From positions 419,572 through 483,571 of the forward strand of contig JACFMQ010000003.1 in NCBI GenBank assembly GCA_019455325.1: a DNA stretch of 64,000 bases, read 5' to 3'. Position 1 is the stretch's first letter. Each line of letters opens with the position of its first letter. This document shows, in pieces, positions 27,311 through 36,600 of this stretch. The DNA comes from Rhodocyclaceae bacterium (GTDB lineage: Bacteria; Pseudomonadota; Gammaproteobacteria; Burkholderiales; Rhodocyclaceae). A program made the translations under genes and the position numbers. A model generated the notes under the pieces. The model was not told the DNA's origin and ran no database searches. It was given only the letters and a program-made list of their open reading frames with translations.

Positions 27311-28309
27311 ATGAAACTCCTCTGGCTGCAGGCCTCCGGCTGCGGCGGCTGCACGCAGGCGCTGCTCGGCGCCGAGTCGCGGCGCGGCGTCTTCGCGCGG
27401 CTGGCCGGCGGCGGCGTCGACGTCGTCTTCCATCCGGCGGTGTCGGAGGCCAGCGGCGACGAGGCGCTGGCGCTGCTCGCCGACGCCGCCGACGGCCGGC
27501 TGGCCTTCGACGCGCTGTGCGTCGAGGGCGCGCTGCTGCGCGGGCCGAACGGCAGCGGCCGCTTCCACGTGCTCGCCGGCAGCGGCCGGCCGATGATCGA
27601 CTGGGTGCGCCGGCTGGCCGCGCGCGCCCGGCACGTGCTGGCCATCGGCAGTTGCACCGCCTTCGGCGGCATCAGTGCCGGCGGCGACAACCTGCTCGAA
27701 GCCTGCGGCCTGCAGTTCGACGGTGCCGAGCCGGGCGGCCTGCTCGGCGCCGACTTCCGCGCCGGCAGCGGCCTGCCGGTGATCAACGTCGCCGGCTGCC
27801 CGAGCCACGCCGACTGGGTGGTCGACACGCTGCTCGCGCTCGCCGCCGACGCCTTCACCGCCGCCGACCTCGACGAGCTGCAGCGGCCGCGCTTCTATTC
27901 CGAGCAACTGGTGCACCACGGCTGCCCGAAGAACGAGTTCTACGAGTTCAAGGCCAGCGCGCAGAAGCCCTCGGACCTCGGCTGCCTGATGGAGAACCTC
28001 GGCTGCAAGGGCACGCAGGCGCACGCCGACTGCAACGTGCGGCCGTGGTACGGCGTCGGTTCGTGCCTGCGCGGCGGCTTCTCGTGCATCGCCTGCACCG
28101 AGCCCGGCTTCGAGGAGCCGGGACACCCGTTCATGGAGACGCCGAAGATCGCCGGCATCCCCATCGGCCTGCCGCTGGACATGCCGAAGGCCTGGTTCGT
28201 CGCGCTCGCCGCGCTGTCCAAGTCAGCGACGCCGAAGCGCGTGCGCGAATCGGCGACCAGCGACCACCCGGCGATGCTGCCGACGAACCGCAAGGGGACG
28301 CGCAAGTGA
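27311..28309 (+). CDS. hoxB: HoxB/HupU, small subunit of the H2-sensing hydrogenase
   Basis: HoxB carries the Fe-S clusters of the regulatory NiFe hydrogenase that reports H2 to HoxJ. The 332-residue protein starts directly with the cluster-binding region ([15 protein letters not shown]) and has no Tat signal peptide, as expected for a cytoplasmic sensor. Further cluster ligands are seen in [19 protein letters not shown] and a Cys-rich C-terminal part ([17 protein letters not shown]). It is four bases after hoxA and overlaps hoxC by four bases. Confidence 0.95.
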   Translation: MKLLWLQASGCGGCTQALLGAESRRGVFARLAGGGVDVVFHPAVSEASGDEALALLADAADGRLAFDALCVEGALLRGPNGSGRFHVLAGSGRPMIDWVRRLAARARHVLAIGSCTAFGGISAGGDNLLEACGLQFDGAEPGGLLGADFRAGSGLPVINVAGCPSHADWVVDTLLALAADAFTAADLDELQRPRFYSEQLVHHGCPKNEFYEFKASAQKPSDLGCLMENLGCKGTQAHADCNVRPWYGVGSCLRGGFSCIACTEPGFEEPGHPFMETPKIAGIPIGLPLDMPKAWFVALAALSKSATPKRVRESATSDHPAMLPTNRKGTRK

Positions 28310-29754
28310 GGCGCCTCGTCATGGGTCCCTTCAACCGAGTCGAAGGCGATCTCGAAGTCGCCCTCGACGTCGCCGACGGCCGCGTCCGCTCGGCCGAAGT
28401 GAGCGCCTCGCTCTACCGCGGCTTCGAGAACCTGCTGCTCGGCCGCGACCCGCTCGACGCGCTGGTGCTGGTGCCGCGCATCTGCGGCATCTGCTCGGTG
28501 TCGCAGTCGGCCGCCGCGGCCGCCGCGCTGGCCGACGCCGCCGGCATCGCGATGCCGGCCAACGGCCGCCTGGCGCAGCGCCTGATCCACGCCTGCGAGA
28601 ACCTCGCCGACCACCTGACGCACTTCTACTGCTTCTTCATGCCCGACTTCGCGCGCGACGCCTACGCCGGCCGGCCGTGGCACGCGGGCGTCGCCGAACG
28701 CTTCCGCGCGCAGCGCGGCAGCGCGCTCGCCGACTGGCTTCCGGCGCGCACCGACTTCCTGCGCGTGATGGGCTACCTCGCCGGCAAGTGGCCGCACACG
28801 CTGGCCCTGCAGCCGGGCGGCACGACGCGCGCCGTCACCGCCACCGAGAAGCTGCGCCTCGCCGCCGTGCTGCGCGAGTTCCGCGAGTTCCTCGAAACGA
28901 CACTGTTCGCCGATACGCTGGAGAACTTCGCCGCGCTCGATTCCTGCGCGGCATTGCTCGCCTGGGCCGAGGCGCGCGACGGCGACTTCGCGCACTGCGT
29001 GCGCGTCGCCGCCGACCTCGGCCTCGACCGCGTCGGCCGCGCCACCGACCGCTTCCTCGCCGTCGGCGCCTACGCCGGCGAGGACGGCGCGCTCTTCCCG
29101 GCCGGCGTCTGGCAGGACGGCGCCGCCGCGCCCTTCGACGCCGCGGCGATCGGCGAAGACGTCAGCCACGCCTGGTTCGCCGGCGACGCGCCGCTGCCGC
29201 CGGCGCACGGCGAGACGCGGCCGCTCGCCGATCCGGACGGAAAGGCCGCGGCCTACTCCTGGTGCAAGGCGCCGCGCTACGCCGGCCGCGTCGTCGAGAC
29301 CGGCGCGCTGGCGCGGCAGTTGCTCGCCGGCCAGCCGCTCGCCGCCGACTTCGTCGCCGCGCGCGGCGGCAGCGTGCTGGCGCGCGTCGCCGCGCGCATG
29401 GTCGAGGTGGCGCGCGTGCTGCCGGCGATGGAGGACTGGCTGCGCGCCGTCGAACCCGGCGCGCCGTTCTGCGCCGAGTGGCGGCCGCCGCAGTCGGCGC
29501 AGGGCGTCGGCTTCGTCGAGGCGGCGCGCGGCGCGCTCGGCCACTGGCTGAGCATCGAGCGCGGCCGCATCGCCGGCTACCAGATCGTCGCCCCGACCAC
29601 CTGGAACTTCTCGCCGCGCGACGCCGCCGGCCAGCCCGGCGCGCTCGAACAGGCGCTCGCCGGCCTGCCGGTCGGCGACGACGAGAAGGCGCCGGTGATC
29701 GTGCAGCACGTGGTGCGCTCGTTCGATCCGTGCATGGTGTGCACGGTGCATTGA
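28306..29754 (+). CDS. hoxC: HoxC/HupV, large subunit of the H2-sensing hydrogenase
   Basis: HoxC holds the NiFe site of the H2 sensor. The 482-residue product has the first Ni motif RICGICSVSQ near residue 63 and the last motif DPCMVCTVH at the very C-terminus. No residues follow the final histidine, so no maturation protease is needed, which is characteristic of regulatory hydrogenases. The GTG at 28306 overlaps the hoxB stop (GTGA); an ATG 15 bases later is possible. Maturation would use the HypABCDEFX set encoded just upstream. Confidence 0.95.
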   Translation: MRRLVMGPFNRVEGDLEVALDVADGRVRSAEVSASLYRGFENLLLGRDPLDALVLVPRICGICSVSQSAAAAAALADAAGIAMPANGRLAQRLIHACENLADHLTHFYCFFMPDFARDAYAGRPWHAGVAERFRAQRGSALADWLPARTDFLRVMGYLAGKWPHTLALQPGGTTRAVTATEKLRLAAVLREFREFLETTLFADTLENFAALDSCAALLAWAEARDGDFAHCVRVAADLGLDRVGRATDRFLAVGAYAGEDGALFPAGVWQDGAAAPFDAAAIGEDVSHAWFAGDAPLPPAHGETRPLADPDGKAAAYSWCKAPRYAGRVVETGALARQLLAGQPLAADFVAARGGSVLARVAARMVEVARVLPAMEDWLRAVEPGAPFCAEWRPPQSAQGVGFVEAARGALGHWLSIERGRIAGYQIVAPTTWNFSPRDAAGQPGALEQALAGLPVGDDEKAPVIVQHVVRSFDPCMVCTVH

Positions 29755-29795
29755 GCCGGACGCCCTGTGCTTCCCCCGGCCGACGCAGTGACGAT

Positions 29796-30959
29796 CTAGA
29801 GGGGGAGGCTTTCCTGTTTCGGTTGGGGCGTTCCTGCCTGGGAGGCGGGGCGCCGTCCCTCGGCAATATCCAACAGTCGGGGAAAGACGTAGATCGCCGG
29901 GCGCCGTCCCGAGGCTTCGCGCATCACCTGGATGATGTTGTCTTCCAGTAGCTGCCGAATCAGGATGTGCGTGGTCGGTTTCGGTATCTCCGTCCTTTCG
30001 GAGATATCGGAGGGACGAAATATGGGTTTGGCAAACAGGCTGTCCACCAGTTGGGCGGTGTGCTGCGAGCGCGTGACTGTCCTTACCCGATCCTTCATCG
30101 TCGAGTAGAGGGACATGATGTCCTGCACCCTGGCGGTGTTGTCGGTTGCCTGCTCAATGATCGCTTGCAAGAAGAAGGCAATCCATCCTGTCCAGTCGCC
30201 ATGTTTCGATATGGCCTGGAGGCGGGCGTAGTACTCGTCCCGGTGGCTCTCCAGATACTGGCTGAGGTAGAACATGGGGCTGGAGAGTCGCCCTTTTGCG
30301 AAGAGCAGCAGCGGAATGAGCAGGCGCCCGATACGCCCATTGCCGTCCTTGAAGGGGTGGATCAACTCGAATTGGGCGTGAGCAATGGCCGTCTGGGCCA
30401 GAACGTCGAAATCCGGGCCGGCAAGATAAGCTTCCCACGCCTGGAGGTGGTCCTGTAAACGCAGGGGGCTCGGCGGCACGAAGGTGGCCTCGTCGATCTT
30501 GCACCCGGTTCGGCCAATCCAGTTCTGCTCTTTTCGAAACTCGCCCGGCGTCTTGTTTTGCCCTCGGACGCTGTCCATCAATATCCGATGAAGGTGCAGG
30601 AGCAGGCTCAACCTGAGAGGACGGTCCTGCAACTGCTCCCGAGCCAGTACCAGCGCCCTCCTGTAGTTGAGCACCTCGCGGATGTCCTGGGTCTTGTTTT
30701 CATCGTACGTTTGCCCGGCCTCGTGCTCTAGGACCTCTTCCAGCGTGGCCTGAGTCCCTTCGATCTTGGAGGACAGAACCGCTTCCTGGTCGGTAATGGG
30801 GGAAAGCAGAACCGCCGGGTTCACCATGGCCTGGAGGAGGCCGCTGTAGCGGGCAAGCGCGGCGTTGGCTTCCCCGACCAAGGCAATCAAAGCCTTGTAG
30901 TCCAAGTCTTCAAGAGGGAGTGGCTGCGGTTCGTACGGAGTCATGGCGATGGCGGTCAT
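29796..30959 (-). CDS. Fic-domain AMP-transferase with winged-helix C-terminus
   Basis: Fic proteins transfer AMP or similar groups onto target proteins. The 387-residue product has the complete motif HPFKDGNGRIGR (201-212). It also has an upstream SSKIEGT (63-69) that matches the inhibitory (S/T)xxxE(G/N) motif, so it is probably self-inhibited. A C-terminal region (SDISERTEIPKPTTHILIRQ) looks like a winged helix and could bind DNA. The gene is less GC-rich than its neighbours. The upstream intergenic region has clustered CGTAT repeats that could be operators. ATGs at 30959 and 30944 are both possible. The target is not readable from the sequence. Confidence 0.9.
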   Translation of the reverse strand: MTAIAMTPYEPQPLPLEDLDYKALIALVGEANAALARYSGLLQAMVNPAVLLSPITDQEAVLSSKIEGTQATLEEVLEHEAGQTYDENKTQDIREVLNYRRALVLAREQLQDRPLRLSLLLHLHRILMDSVRGQNKTPGEFRKEQNWIGRTGCKIDEATFVPPSPLRLQDHLQAWEAYLAGPDFDVLAQTAIAHAQFELIHPFKDGNGRIGRLLIPLLLFAKGRLSSPMFYLSQYLESHRDEYYARLQAISKHGDWTGWIAFFLQAIIEQATDNTARVQDIMSLYSTMKDRVRTVTRSQHTAQLVDSLFAKPIFRPSDISERTEIPKPTTHILIRQLLEDNIIQVMREASGRRPAIYVFPRLLDIAEGRRPASQAGTPQPKQESLPL

Positions 30960-30994
30960 TGGCGGACCTTGTGGACTGTGGGCGCTACACTAAA

Positions 30995-31107
30995 CGAATT
31001 GCGTATCGCAAACAAGCTTGTACGATACACAATTCGCGTATCGCGAAACGCATGCAAAGATTTTTGCGTATAGCGCATCCTGGTTTTTCATACGCAAACG
31101 TATCGGC
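30995..31107. repeat. Clustered CGTAT operator-like repeats upstream of fic
   Basis: CGAATTGCGTATCG (30995-31008) and CGATACACAATTCG (31023-31036) form 14-bp arms with one mismatch. Further variants follow: CGCGTATCGCG at 31035, TTGCGTATAGCGC at 31064, and ATACGCAAACGTATCG at 31090. The stretch is much less GC-rich than the surroundings. These may be binding sites of the Fic protein's winged helix or of an unseen regulator. Confidence 0.6.
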
Positions 31108-31400
31108 CTGGCACCTGGCGTTTCAGTGACGGTTCACCGAATCAGCCGGGAAGCGCAAGTCGGGGGCAAACCAATCGTTCATCTGGTCGATTACAAGGGC
31201 CGGGTCGTCTGACAGGGCGATTCGGCAGGCTGCGGGCGGCGCCGGACATCTGTCGCAAATATCTGGGCGCCTGAGAAGAGCGGAGGGGCGTGCAGCCATT
31301 TCGGCCCGCCCGCGTCACGCTGCCCGGCGAGACGTTCGACGGGGGCTGGATGAGCTGGCGGTACGCTGTACATGGCGCATGCGGTACATTGACGCCCATC
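31108..31400. other. Gene-free stretch between fic and the esterase
   Basis: I see no supported gene here. A short plus-strand frame ends ...VGGKPIVHLVDYKGRVV at 31212 and might be a remnant, but it has no recognisable domain. GC content rises back to the local norm after about 31280. Confidence 0.4.
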
Positions 31401-32030
31401 ATGATGCGCCGCCGCTTCCTCGCCTTCTCCGCCGCCGCCGCGCTGCTCGCCGCCTGCGGCCGCCCGCCGACGCTCGTGGCGCTGCCGGCCGGCGCCACGG
31501 TGCTCGCCTTCGGCGACAGCGTCACCCACGGCACCGGCGCCGCGCCCGGCGAGGACTGGCCGACGCAACTGGCCGCGCGCACCGGCTGGCACATCGTCAA
31601 CGCCGGCATTCCCGGCGACACTGCGGCCAACGGCAGGGTGCGCATCGGCGCGCTGCTCGACGCGCACCGGCCGGCGCTGGTCATCGTCGAAATCGGCGGC
31701 AACGACCTCCTCAGGCGCCGGCCGCCGCCGGCGGTGAAGGAGGATCTGCGCGCCATCCTCGCCGCCGTCCGCGCCGCCGGCGCGCAGGCGGTGCTGGTCG
31801 CCGTGCCCGAGCCGTCGCTGTTCGCCGCGATGACGCGCAAGCCGTCGGATGCGCCGATCTACGCCGAACTCGGCAACGAGGAAAAGGTGCCGGTGATCGC
31901 CGACGTCTTCGCCGACGTGCTCGGCGAGGCCGAGCTGCGCGCCGACGCCATCCACCCCAACGCGCGCGGCTACGCGCGCATGGCCGATGGGCTCCATTCC
32001 GCATTGCGCAAGATCGGCCTCGCCGTCTGA
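31401..32030 (+). CDS. SGNH-family lipoprotein esterase (TesA-like)
   Basis: The protein is a small GDSL/SGNH hydrolase acting on ester or thioester bonds, probably anchored in the cell envelope. The 209-residue precursor has a lipoprotein signal with LLAACG as lipobox. Catalytic blocks are FGDSVTHG (Ser), a Gly in GIPGDT, GGNDLLRR (Asn) and DAIHPNARG (Asp-His). The length is typical for TesA-like arylesterases. ATG at 31401 or 31404 gives a normal signal peptide. It has no clear link to the hydrogenase genes around it. Confidence 0.9.
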   Translation: MMRRRFLAFSAAAALLAACGRPPTLVALPAGATVLAFGDSVTHGTGAAPGEDWPTQLAARTGWHIVNAGIPGDTAANGRVRIGALLDAHRPALVIVEIGGNDLLRRRPPPAVKEDLRAILAAVRAAGAQAVLVAVPEPSLFAAMTRKPSDAPIYAELGNEEKVPVIADVFADVLGEAELRADAIHPNARGYARMADGLHSALRKIGLAV

Positions 32031-32116
32031 ACCCGGCCGGCGTCGTCGGGCCGTTCACGGTCCGTGGACGCTACCTGCCTAAAATGCACCGTCCTCACTG
32101 GAAGCAGCTACCCCTC

Positions 32117-33457
32117 ATGTCGCACAGCAGGATTCACGCCAAGATGTTCGACATGGTCCTGTGCTTCTCGCGCGCACTGGACCTGCTGCACGATCAGATC
32201 TCCGACCACCATCTGCTGGTCGCCAACATCGGTTCGCAGATCGCCGAGGCGGCCGGCTTCGACGAGGATGCGTGCCTCGACACGGTGATCGCCGGCGCGC
32301 TGCACGACGTCGGCCTCGTCTCCGTCGCCGCCCGGCTGGCGCTGTGCGACTTCTCGCTGGACACCTACCGCAGCGGCGGCGACGACCCGGCGCAGAACAT
32401 CCACCGCCACGGCCACGAGGGCTGGCTGCTGCTGCAGGGCTTCGCCCCGTTCGCGCCGGCGGCCGAGATCATCCGCTACCACCACGTCAACTGGCAGCAC
32501 GGCGCCGGCGAATCCTTCGCCGGCAAGGTCGTGCCGTCGGCCAGCCACATCATCCACCTGGCCGACCGCATCGCCGTCCTGCCGCGCCCCGGCGAGCACA
32601 TCCTCGACCAGCGCGAGCGCATCGTCGACACCATCCGCGCCGCCTCCGGCAGCGTCTTCCACCCCGAGCTGGTGACGGCCTTCGAGACGCTCGCCAGCCG
32701 CGACGCCTTCTGGTTCGACCTCGTCTATCCGCACCAGGAGGCCCTGCTGCGCAGCCGCACGCGCGGCCTGCGCTACGCCCTCGACATCCACCAGTTGCAG
32801 GATCTCGCTGCCGTCTTCGGCCGCATCATCGACTTCCGCAGCCCGTTCACGGCGACGCACTCGTCGGGCGTCGCCGCCGCCGCCAGCGGCCTCGCCGAAC
32901 TGCTCGGCATGAGCGGCGACGGCCTCAAGCTGATGAACGTCGCCGGCCACCTGCACGACCTCGGCAAGCTCGCGGTGCCGCCCGAGATCCTCGACAAGCC
33001 CGGCCCGCTCGACCGGGAAGAGGCGAGCATCATGCGCTCGCACGTCTATCACACCTACCGCATCCTCGAAACCGTTCCCGGGCTGGAGACGGTGAACCTG
33101 TGGGCCTCCTTCCACCACGAGCGGCTCGGCGGCAACGGCTACCCGTTCCGTCCGGAGAGCCTGCCGCTCGGCTCGCGCATCGTCGCCGTCGCCGACGTGT
33201 TCACCGCCCTCAGCGAGGATCGCCCCTACCGCCGCGGCATGGCGCGCGACGAGGTCGTCGCCATCCTCCGCCGCGAGGTCGCCGCCGGCGCCCTCGACGG
33301 CGACGTGGTGGCGACGCTGCTGCGCAACTACGAGGCACTCGACCACCGGCGGCATTTCCGCCAGCAGGTGCGGACGGAGAACGACGGGCCGATGCCGCCG
33401 TCCATGCACAAACGCGCCGGCTGGTGGGATTTCCTGCGCAGCGAAGACGCGGCGTGA
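32117..33457 (+). CDS. Tandem HD / HD-GYP domain protein
   Basis: HD-GYP proteins hydrolyse cyclic di-GMP. The 446-residue protein has two related halves. The first holds ALHDVGLVS near residue 65 and a degenerate YHHVNWQHGAG. The second has HLHDLGKLAVPPEIL near 276 and a full HHERLGGNGYP near 333, so only the second half is expected to be active. No receiver or membrane segment is seen. The start at 32117 is uncertain; an in-frame ATG lies 33 bases upstream. Substrate is inferred from the family. Confidence 0.88.
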   Translation: MSHSRIHAKMFDMVLCFSRALDLLHDQISDHHLLVANIGSQIAEAAGFDEDACLDTVIAGALHDVGLVSVAARLALCDFSLDTYRSGGDDPAQNIHRHGHEGWLLLQGFAPFAPAAEIIRYHHVNWQHGAGESFAGKVVPSASHIIHLADRIAVLPRPGEHILDQRERIVDTIRAASGSVFHPELVTAFETLASRDAFWFDLVYPHQEALLRSRTRGLRYALDIHQLQDLAAVFGRIIDFRSPFTATHSSGVAAAASGLAELLGMSGDGLKLMNVAGHLHDLGKLAVPPEILDKPGPLDREEASIMRSHVYHTYRILETVPGLETVNLWASFHHERLGGNGYPFRPESLPLGSRIVAVADVFTALSEDRPYRRGMARDEVVAILRREVAAGALDGDVVATLLRNYEALDHRRHFRQQVRTENDGPMPPSMHKRAGWWDFLRSEDAA

Positions 33458-33496
33458 GCGGCCGCCGGCGGAAAGGAAGACGCGCGGCGGCGGGAT

Positions 33497-33537
33497 TTGA
33501 TGGGAATCAATTGCACCCGCGCCGAGGAAACTACAAT
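33497..33537 (+). promoter_or_regulatory. FNR class II promoter of the SARP/AAA regulator
   Basis: TTGATGGGAATCAA (33497-33510) is a perfect FNR consensus. TACAAT (33532-33537) is a good -10 box whose position puts the FNR site centre near -41 relative to the predicted start at about 33544. The leader would be about 97 bases. Confidence 0.82.
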
Positions 33538-33640
33538 AGCCGAGGCGTGGTTTCCCCTATCGGGTAGCGTCTTCCGCAAAAAAGATCGGTCGACTTTACA
33601 GACCGGCACACCGTCGCGCGGAGGAACGTCGAGCAGGCCG

Positions 33641-36600
33641 ATGAACAACTTGCAGCAGCCCCTCTCTCCCCGACTCTCCCTGCGGCTTCTGGGCGGGTTT
33701 TCCGTGGCCGACGCCGAGGGTCGGGCGGCGGTGCTTTCCTATGCCAAGCTGCGGGCGCTGCTCGCCTGCCTGGCCATCGAGCGCGGCAACGAGCTGCCGC
33801 GCACCTGGCTCGCCGGGCTGCTCTGGCCCGAGCTCGACGAGACCGCGGCGCGCCAGAACCTGCGCCGGGCGCTCTCCAACCTGCGCGCCGCGCTGCGCGA
33901 CCGCGAGGGCGAGTCCTCCTGCTTCCGCATCAGCCGCGCCAGCATCAGCCTCAATCCGGCCATGGCCATCGACGTCGACGCCGCCGACCTGCTCGCGCCG
34001 CCCGCCGTCTGCGACGCCGTTCCCGTCGGCCAGGACGCGCGCTGCCGCGACTGCCTGCTGCACATGGAAACCGCGGTCGCCCGCTATCGCGGCGAGCTGC
34101 TGCCCGGCTTCTCGCTGCCGGACAACCCGGAGTTCGACGCCTGGCTGTCGGCGCGGCGCGAGACCCTGCGCCGCCACGCCGCCCTCCTCCTCGACCGGCT
34201 GGCCGCCTGCCACGCGGCGCGCGGCGAGCCGGCGCGCGCCCTGCCCTTCGCGCTGCGCCGCCTCGACCTCGACCCGTGGGACGAGGCGGCGCTGCGCCGC
34301 GTCATGCGCATCTACGTCGCCGGCGGCCAGGCCGCGGCGGCGCTGACGCAGTTCAACGCCTTCCGCCGCGGGCTGGCCGACGAACTCGGCGTGCAGCCCG
34401 ACCGCGAGACGCTGCGCCTGGTCGACGAGATCAGCCCGGCCGTGCAGCGCGCCGGCGCCGAAGCCGGGCACGGCGGCCCCGAACACCGCCAGGTGACGGT
34501 CGTCTGCTGCCATCTGCTGCCGCCGGCGGACTGCGACGACGACGCGCTGATCGAGTCGCTGCCGGCGCTGCGCCAGCGCTGCGAGGCCATGCTGCGCGAG
34601 CAGGGCGGGCATCCGGCGCCGATGCAGGGCGGCGTGCTCGCCTACTTCGGCTACCCGTGCGCCGACGAGCAGGCGCCGCTGCGCGCCGTCGGCGCGGCGC
34701 TGGCGATCGCCCGCGCGCCGGCGCTGGCCGGCGCCGCGCTGCGCATCGGCGTGCACACCGGCCTGGTGCTCACCGCGCAGGAGTCCGGCGAGGTCGACGT
34801 CGCCGGCAGCACCACCGGCGTCGCCATGGCCGTGCCGGCGGTGGTGCCGGCCGGCACCGTGGCCATGACGCGGCCGACCGCCCACCTGGTCGCCGGCTAC
34901 TTCCACTGCGAATCGCTCGGCGACTGGCGGATCGGCGGCGGCGAGCGCCCGCTCGGCCTGCTGCGCGTGCTCGCCCCGACCGGCGCCGAGCACCGCCTGC
35001 AGGCGATGCGCAACCGGCTGGTGCCGTTCGTCGGCCGCGAAGCCGAGCTGCGCCGCCTCGGCGCCTGCTGGCAAAAGGCCCTCGACGGCCAGCGGCAACT
35101 GCTGCTGGTCGGCGGCGAGGCGGGCATCGGCAAGTCGCGCCTGGTCCAGTCCTTCGCCGGACGCGTCGCCGCCGAAGGCGCGCTGTGCATCGACCTCTCC
35201 TGCCAGGCGGAGTCGGCGCAGGCGGCGCTGCGGCCGCTGCTGTCCTGCCTCGTCCGCTACCTCGGCGACGGCGCCGACGACGCGGCGGACGCCGGCGCGC
35301 GGCTGGCGCACCTCGCCCGCGGCTGTTTCCCGGACGACGGCGAGCGTATCGTCGAGATCGGCAACTGGCTGCTCCACGGCCACGCCGCCGGCGCGGCGGC
35401 GCCGGGCGACGAGAGCCGCCGCCGGCGCATGCTGGCCGCGCTGCTCGACCTCGTCGACGGCTGCGCCGCCAGACGGCCGCTGCTCATCCTGATCGAGGAC
35501 CTGCACTGGGCCGACCCGTCCACCCTCGACCTGATCGCTCGCTTCCGGGCGCGCCCGGCGACGGCGCGCGTCATGCTGCTGGCCACCGCCCGCCCGGAGT
35601 TCGCAGCGCCGGCCGCCTGGGCGCCGCTGCCGCTGGCGGCGCTGCCCGCCGCCGCCGCCTCGGCGATGGTCGAGGCCATCGCCGACGGGCGCGCGCTGCC
35701 GGCCGGCCTGGTCGCACGCATCGTCGAGTTCGCCGACGGCGTGCCGCTCTTCGTCGAGGAGACGGCGCGCATGGCGCTGAAGGGCGCCGACCGGTCGCCG
35801 CCGCTGCCGGCCATCCCGCACTCGCTGCGCGACCTGCTCGCCGCCAAGCTCGACGCGCTCGGCGAGGCAAAGCCGTTCGCCCAGCACGCCGCCGTCCTCG
35901 GCCGCCGCTTCGCCTGCGGCGACGTCGCCGAGCTGATGGCGCTGCCGGTCGAGGCGGTCGAGCGCCTGCTCGCGCGCATGGCTGCCGCCGGCCTGGTCGC
36001 GCGCGAGCTCGCCGACTGCCAGTTCCGGCACGCGCTGATCCGCGAGGCCGCCTACCAGTCGCTGCCGCCGGCCAGGCGCCGGCTGCTGCACCGGCGCGCC
36101 GCCGAGCTGCTCGGCCGCCGGCGCGCGGTCGCCGCCCGCCAGCCCGGCCTGCTCGCCCACCACCACGCCGAGGCCGGCGACGTCGAACGGGCGATCGCCT
36201 GCCACCGTCAGGCCGCCGAGCAGGCGCTGCACTTCCCGGCCTACCGCGAATACGTCTGGCACCTGCGGCAGGCGCTGGCGCTGCTCGAACGGCAGCGCCA
36301 GTCGGCGCCGCCGCCGGCGCAGGCGGCGCTGGCGATGGACGAGGTGCGCCTGCTCGTCCAGCTCGGCTGGGCGGTCGGCGAGATCGACGGCCTCGGCTCG
36401 GCCGGCGCGCGCGAGATCTACAACCGCGCCTTCCAGCTCTGCCGCGACACCGAGGGCGGCGCCGAGCTGTTCAAGACCCTGCTCGGCCTGTGGCGCGGGT
36501 CGAGCACCTGGTCCGGCTACGACAAGAGCCTGCAGCTCGGCGAGCGCCTGCTGGCCATCGCCGAGGACGCCGGCGACGCGCACCAGACGGCGCTCGCCTG

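Noticed and set aside
31018-31212. Short plus-strand frame ending VGGKPIVHLVDYKGRVV
   Set aside because: It overlaps the operator-like repeats, has no ribosome-binding site and no recognisable family.
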